From: Thiomicrorhabdus sp963677355
GTDB taxonomy: Bacteria > Pseudomonadota > Gammaproteobacteria > Thiomicrospirales > Thiomicrospiraceae
Length of the DNA: 64,000 bases
NCBI GenBank assembly: GCA_963677355.2
Contig: CAXXXQ010000004.1
Coordinates: forward strand, 1 to 64,000
Direction: 5' to 3'
Positions 61,275 to 64,000 of the stretch are shown here, in pieces. Each line of letters begins with the position of its first letter. Within the stretch, counting starts at the first letter, position 1. The notes beneath the pieces were generated by a model that had not been told where the DNA came from, did no database searches, and saw nothing but the letters and a program-made list of their open reading frames with translations. The position numbers and the translations under genes are program-made.

Positions 61275-61702
61275 TCTATTGTTCCTTGTAAAAATGATTT
61301 TGACGGATTGACGATAAACCCGGCTTTTTTCAAAGCCGTTCGACCCAATAACATTTTGAACTTCATGGTATCTCGACTGGTTAAAGACATCTGCACTCTT
61401 AATCTACTCTGTCCGATCTCTATTTCGGTTTCTATGAAATAGCGGGAGGTAATATTACCGCCGGAATCTGTGACGTCTCTGATATCAATGACTTTGGATT
61501 CGCAATACTGAACTAATTCGGGGTTTTCTTCGTCTATGTGAATACCAAAACGAATCCATTGCTCATCATCTTTGAGAAATTCGATAATTTCAAAACTATG
61601 GAGCGCGGAATTTTTTGCTCCGGTATCCACTTTGCATTTTAAACGCTTAATACCCAGTTCGGGAAGAGTTAACCATTCCCGCCAACCAACTATTTTTTCC
61701 AT
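61271..61702 (-). CDS. RimK-linked retropepsin-like zinc protease
   Basis: A 143-residue protein of the retropepsin-like family annotated as ATP-dependent zinc protease (RimB-type). The aspartic-protease-like motif reads KCKVDTGAKNSALHSF near residues 22-37, and LLGRTALKKAGFIVNP near 119-134 matches the second half of the fold. In Pseudomonas, RimB acts with RimK on S6 glutamylation. The gene ends overlapping rimK and starts 27 bases after the RND gene. It lacks a signal peptide, so it acts in the cytoplasm. Confidence 0.88.
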   Translation of the reverse strand: MEKIVGWREWLTLPELGIKRLKCKVDTGAKNSALHSFEIIEFLKDDEQWIRFGIHIDEENPELVQYCESKVIDIRDVTDSGGNITSRYFIETEIEIGQSRLRVQMSLTSRDTMKFKMLLGRTALKKAGFIVNPSKSFLQGTIE

Positions 61703-61729
61703 TTTCGGTTCCGATTATAAAACGACTTG

Positions 61730-64000
61730 CTATGACAACTCTTTTTCAAGCTGTCTGGTTCTTTTTAAAGGAGATGAACTATTTTTAGCCAAAAGTGCAT
61801 AGGCCAACGGAATAATCCATAAACTTAAAATCATCGAAAATAAGACACCCCAGAATAGAACCACACCCAGTATATAACGACTTTCGGCACCCGCTCCGGA
61901 CGAAAAAATCAATGGTATGGTTCCCACAATCGTGGTCACACTCGTCATCACGATCGGGCGGAATCGCAAGGCCGTCGCCTCGATTAAAGCATGGTAGAAA
62001 CTATAACCCTTATCTCTTAACTGATTACTGAATTCAACAATTAGAATACCGTTCTTGGTGGCCAAGCCAAGTAATAAAACCAAAGCGATTTGGCTGTATA
62101 TATTGATACTGATACCATAACTAAACAGCGCCAGAATCCCTCCCGATAAGGCAAGCGGTACGGTAAAAAGAATAACGATCGGATGCAGGAAACTTTCAAA
62201 CTGAGCGGATAAAACCAAGTAAATGATCACTAATCCGAAAACAAAGACAAAATAGAAAGAACTCGAACTATCTTTAAAATCTCTGGATTGCCCTTTGTAA
62301 TCGATGACCGCTTCTGCCGGAAGCGTTTCACGTGAAACTTTGCTTAGGTAATCCAGCGCCTGAGAAAGAGATAGATCATCATTCAAATTAGCTGACAAGG
62401 TAATGGACCTTACCCGGTTATAACGGTTCAGTGTCGAAGAAACCCCTTGCGGTTTAATAGTCACTAAATCCGCCAACGGCAGTAATTGTTGTGTGGTTTC
62501 CGAGCGCAAATAAATCTGCTGCAAGTCTTTTGGCGATTTGAAGAATTGATGTTCGGCTTTTAAATAAATATCGTACTCTTCACCTTTATAGTCAAAGGTT
62601 GTCACTTCTTTACCGCCCAATAAAATCTGTAAAGTTTCGCTCAAATTTTGATGAGAAACCCCGAGAGCAGTCGCTTTTTGATAATCTAAATCGAAGCTTA
62701 ATTGCGGTTTATTCGGTTCATAATCCCAATCCAAGCTAGTCAACCCGGGATTTGTCCGGTCAATCTCTTTATCCAATAACTGCTGCCATTCTCCCAACTG
62801 CTCATAACTGGAACCGCCAATGACAAACTGCACCGGTTTTTGCGTTCTCCCCCCTATAGAAGAACGCATAACGGTTGATATTTTGACACCGGTGAGATCA
62901 GATAACGTCTGCTTGACCTCTTTCATAATGACTTCGGCAGGACGGCGTTTTGACCAATCCTCCAAAACAACAATAATAATTCCGCTATTGAATACTTCAC
63001 TGTTACCGAACGAACGCGGAGTTCTTACTAATAAGCGTTTAGCCTCGCCTTTTTCAACTAACGGATAAAGTCTATTCTCGATTTCAAAAGCGTAACTTTG
63101 CATGTAATCAAACGTAGCGCCTTCCGGCCCTTTCAGCATCACATAGAAAACACCTCTATCCTCTTTCGGAACATATTCTTGCTGAACCTGTTTAGCCAAC
63201 ATAACCGCACTGACCAAAATACCGATAAAAAACACGCCGCCAATCCAGGCATGTCTCAAACTAAAAACCTGCCATTTTTTAAACCAGCTAATCCCTCTAG
63301 AATGGCTTCGTTTATCGGAATGAGACACTTTTTTAGCTTTGAGAATATTGGATGCCAAAGCAGGTGAAAAAGTCAGCGCGACCCAACTTGAAAAAATAAC
63401 CGCAACCGCTAAGGTAACGGCAAATTCGGAAAACAACCTTCCTATCTTGCCTTCCAGAAAAGCCATCGGTAAAAATACCGAAATCAATACCAGTGTCGTC
63501 GCGATAACGGCAAAGCCGACCTGACGTGTTCCTAAATAAGCCGCACTAACAGGTTTATATCCCATATCCAAATGACGCTGGGTATTTTCCAAAACAACAA
63601 TCGCATCATCCACCACCAAACCAATCGCCAGGACCAAAGCCAATAGTGTTAATAAATTGACTGAATAATCCAACATCCAGAGTACCCAAAAAGTTGCCAC
63701 TAGAGCGACCGGAAGCGTTACCATCGGAACCAATGAAGTTCGCCAGTTGCGTAAAAAAATCAACATGACCAAGATAACCAACCCCAAAGAGATGGCCAAA
63801 GTTTTATAAACCTCGTTAACCGCCTGTTCGATAAATACCGACGAATCGTAACTGTTGGCAATATGCATACCTTCAGGCAGGTTTTCGTTAATGGCATCTT
63901 TACGTTCACGCGCCATTCTCGCCACTTCCAAGGTATTGGCATTAGATTGTTTAATGATACCAATCCCAACCATCGGTTGGCCGTTACCGCGGAATAAACG
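61730..64000 (-). CDS. RND efflux permease (C-terminal part, cut by window edge)
   Basis: The window holds about 757 residues of an AcrB/HAE1-type inner-membrane pump; the N-terminus lies beyond position 64000. The frame is open to the edge and reads RFRGNGQPMVGIGI there, so the ATG at 63973 is internal. The proton-relay aspartates are in GLVVDDAIVVLENTQ, and the relay lysine in LLLGLATKNGILIVEF. The C-terminal end is charged and short. It is upstream of the RimK set on the same strand, with only 27 bases between. Its membrane-fusion partner is not in the window. Confidence 0.92.
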   Translation of the reverse strand, partial: RLFRGNGQPMVGIGIIKQSNANTLEVARMARERKDAINENLPEGMHIANSYDSSVFIEQAVNEVYKTLAISLGLVILVMLIFLRNWRTSLVPMVTLPVALVATFWVLWMLDYSVNLLTLLALVLAIGLVVDDAIVVLENTQRHLDMGYKPVSAAYLGTRQVGFAVIATTLVLISVFLPMAFLEGKIGRLFSEFAVTLAVAVIFSSWVALTFSPALASNILKAKKVSHSDKRSHSRGISWFKKWQVFSLRHAWIGGVFFIGILVSAVMLAKQVQQEYVPKEDRGVFYVMLKGPEGATFDYMQSYAFEIENRLYPLVEKGEAKRLLVRTPRSFGNSEVFNSGIIIVVLEDWSKRRPAEVIMKEVKQTLSDLTGVKISTVMRSSIGGRTQKPVQFVIGGSSYEQLGEWQQLLDKEIDRTNPGLTSLDWDYEPNKPQLSFDLDYQKATALGVSHQNLSETLQILLGGKEVTTFDYKGEEYDIYLKAEHQFFKSPKDLQQIYLRSETTQQLLPLADLVTIKPQGVSSTLNRYNRVRSITLSANLNDDLSLSQALDYLSKVSRETLPAEAVIDYKGQSRDFKDSSSSFYFVFVFGLVIIYLVLSAQFESFLHPIVILFTVPLALSGGILALFSYGISINIYSQIALVLLLGLATKNGILIVEFSNQLRDKGYSFYHALIEATALRFRPIVMTSVTTIVGTIPLIFSSGAGAESRYILGVVLFWGVLFSMILSLWIIPLAYALLAKNSSSPLKRTRQLEKELS

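Overview
The window is a stretch of gammaproteobacterial chromosome spanning the replication origin. The gene content suggests a sulfur-oxidising chemolithoautotroph of the Thiomicrospira / Hydrogenovibrio / Thiomicrorhabdus type: a phosphoribulokinase gene (Calvin cycle) sits just after gyrB, a TauE/SafE-type transporter flanks the origin, and cytochrome c maturation is of the ResB/CcsA (System II) kind. This assignment is an inference from gene content. No rRNA, tRNA, CRISPR array, insertion sequence or prophage was recognised. Coding density is high and the codon usage looks even throughout.

Layout. (1) 1-6404: a Tat-exported histone-deacetylase-fold hydrolase, a small exported protein, a CHMI-type tautomerase, a CHAD protein, YigZ, MarC, a periplasmic histidine phosphatase and mnmE. 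(2) 6436-9148, minus strand: the conserved rpmH-rnpA-yidC block, with no yidD and with an unknown 110-residue gene before mnmE. (3) 9399-19173: a YqaA-like membrane protein and a TauE/SafE protein, then oriC with three DnaA boxes, then dnaA-dnaN-(cation diffusion facilitator)-recF-(small membrane protein)-gyrB. (4) 19342-24496: phosphoribulokinase, a DUF389 protein, a beta-barrel protein, hslR and hemF.

(5) 24592-30351: a LysR regulator followed by an RND/MMPL exporter, a MAPEG protein, a LolA-like periplasmic protein and an outer-membrane barrel. Together these look like an envelope-spanning route for a hydrophobic substrate. (6) 30482-33746: a solute-binding lipoprotein directly upstream of a hybrid histidine kinase, read here as a ligand-sensing pair. 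(7) 33824-41756: DUF4197, M48 protease, tsaC, a membrane protein with a degenerate GGDEF domain, thrB and polA. (8) 42112-47836: envelope genes (a Q/K-rich secreted peptide, a beta-barrel, DUF6502, DUF5666 lipoprotein), then a BaeSR-like two-component system and a Spy/CpxP-family chaperone. The last two transcription units share a TTGCA-N6-TTGCA direct repeat in their upstream regions.

(9) 47849-52835: engB, then the cytochrome c assembly set resB-ccsA-dsbA. (10) 53124-59236: a Prx6-type peroxiredoxin, an AlsS-type acetolactate synthase, a dihaem cytochrome c peroxidase coupled to a chemoreceptor, and a small conserved protein. (11) 59276-64000, minus strand: an RND efflux permease cut by the window edge, followed by a three-gene RimK set (retropepsin-like protease, RimK ligase, AstE-like deacylase).

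Many start codons were moved from the longest open frame to an internal start where a Shine-Dalgarno sequence or family alignment supports it (for example dnaA at TTG 11200 and gyrB at 16747).
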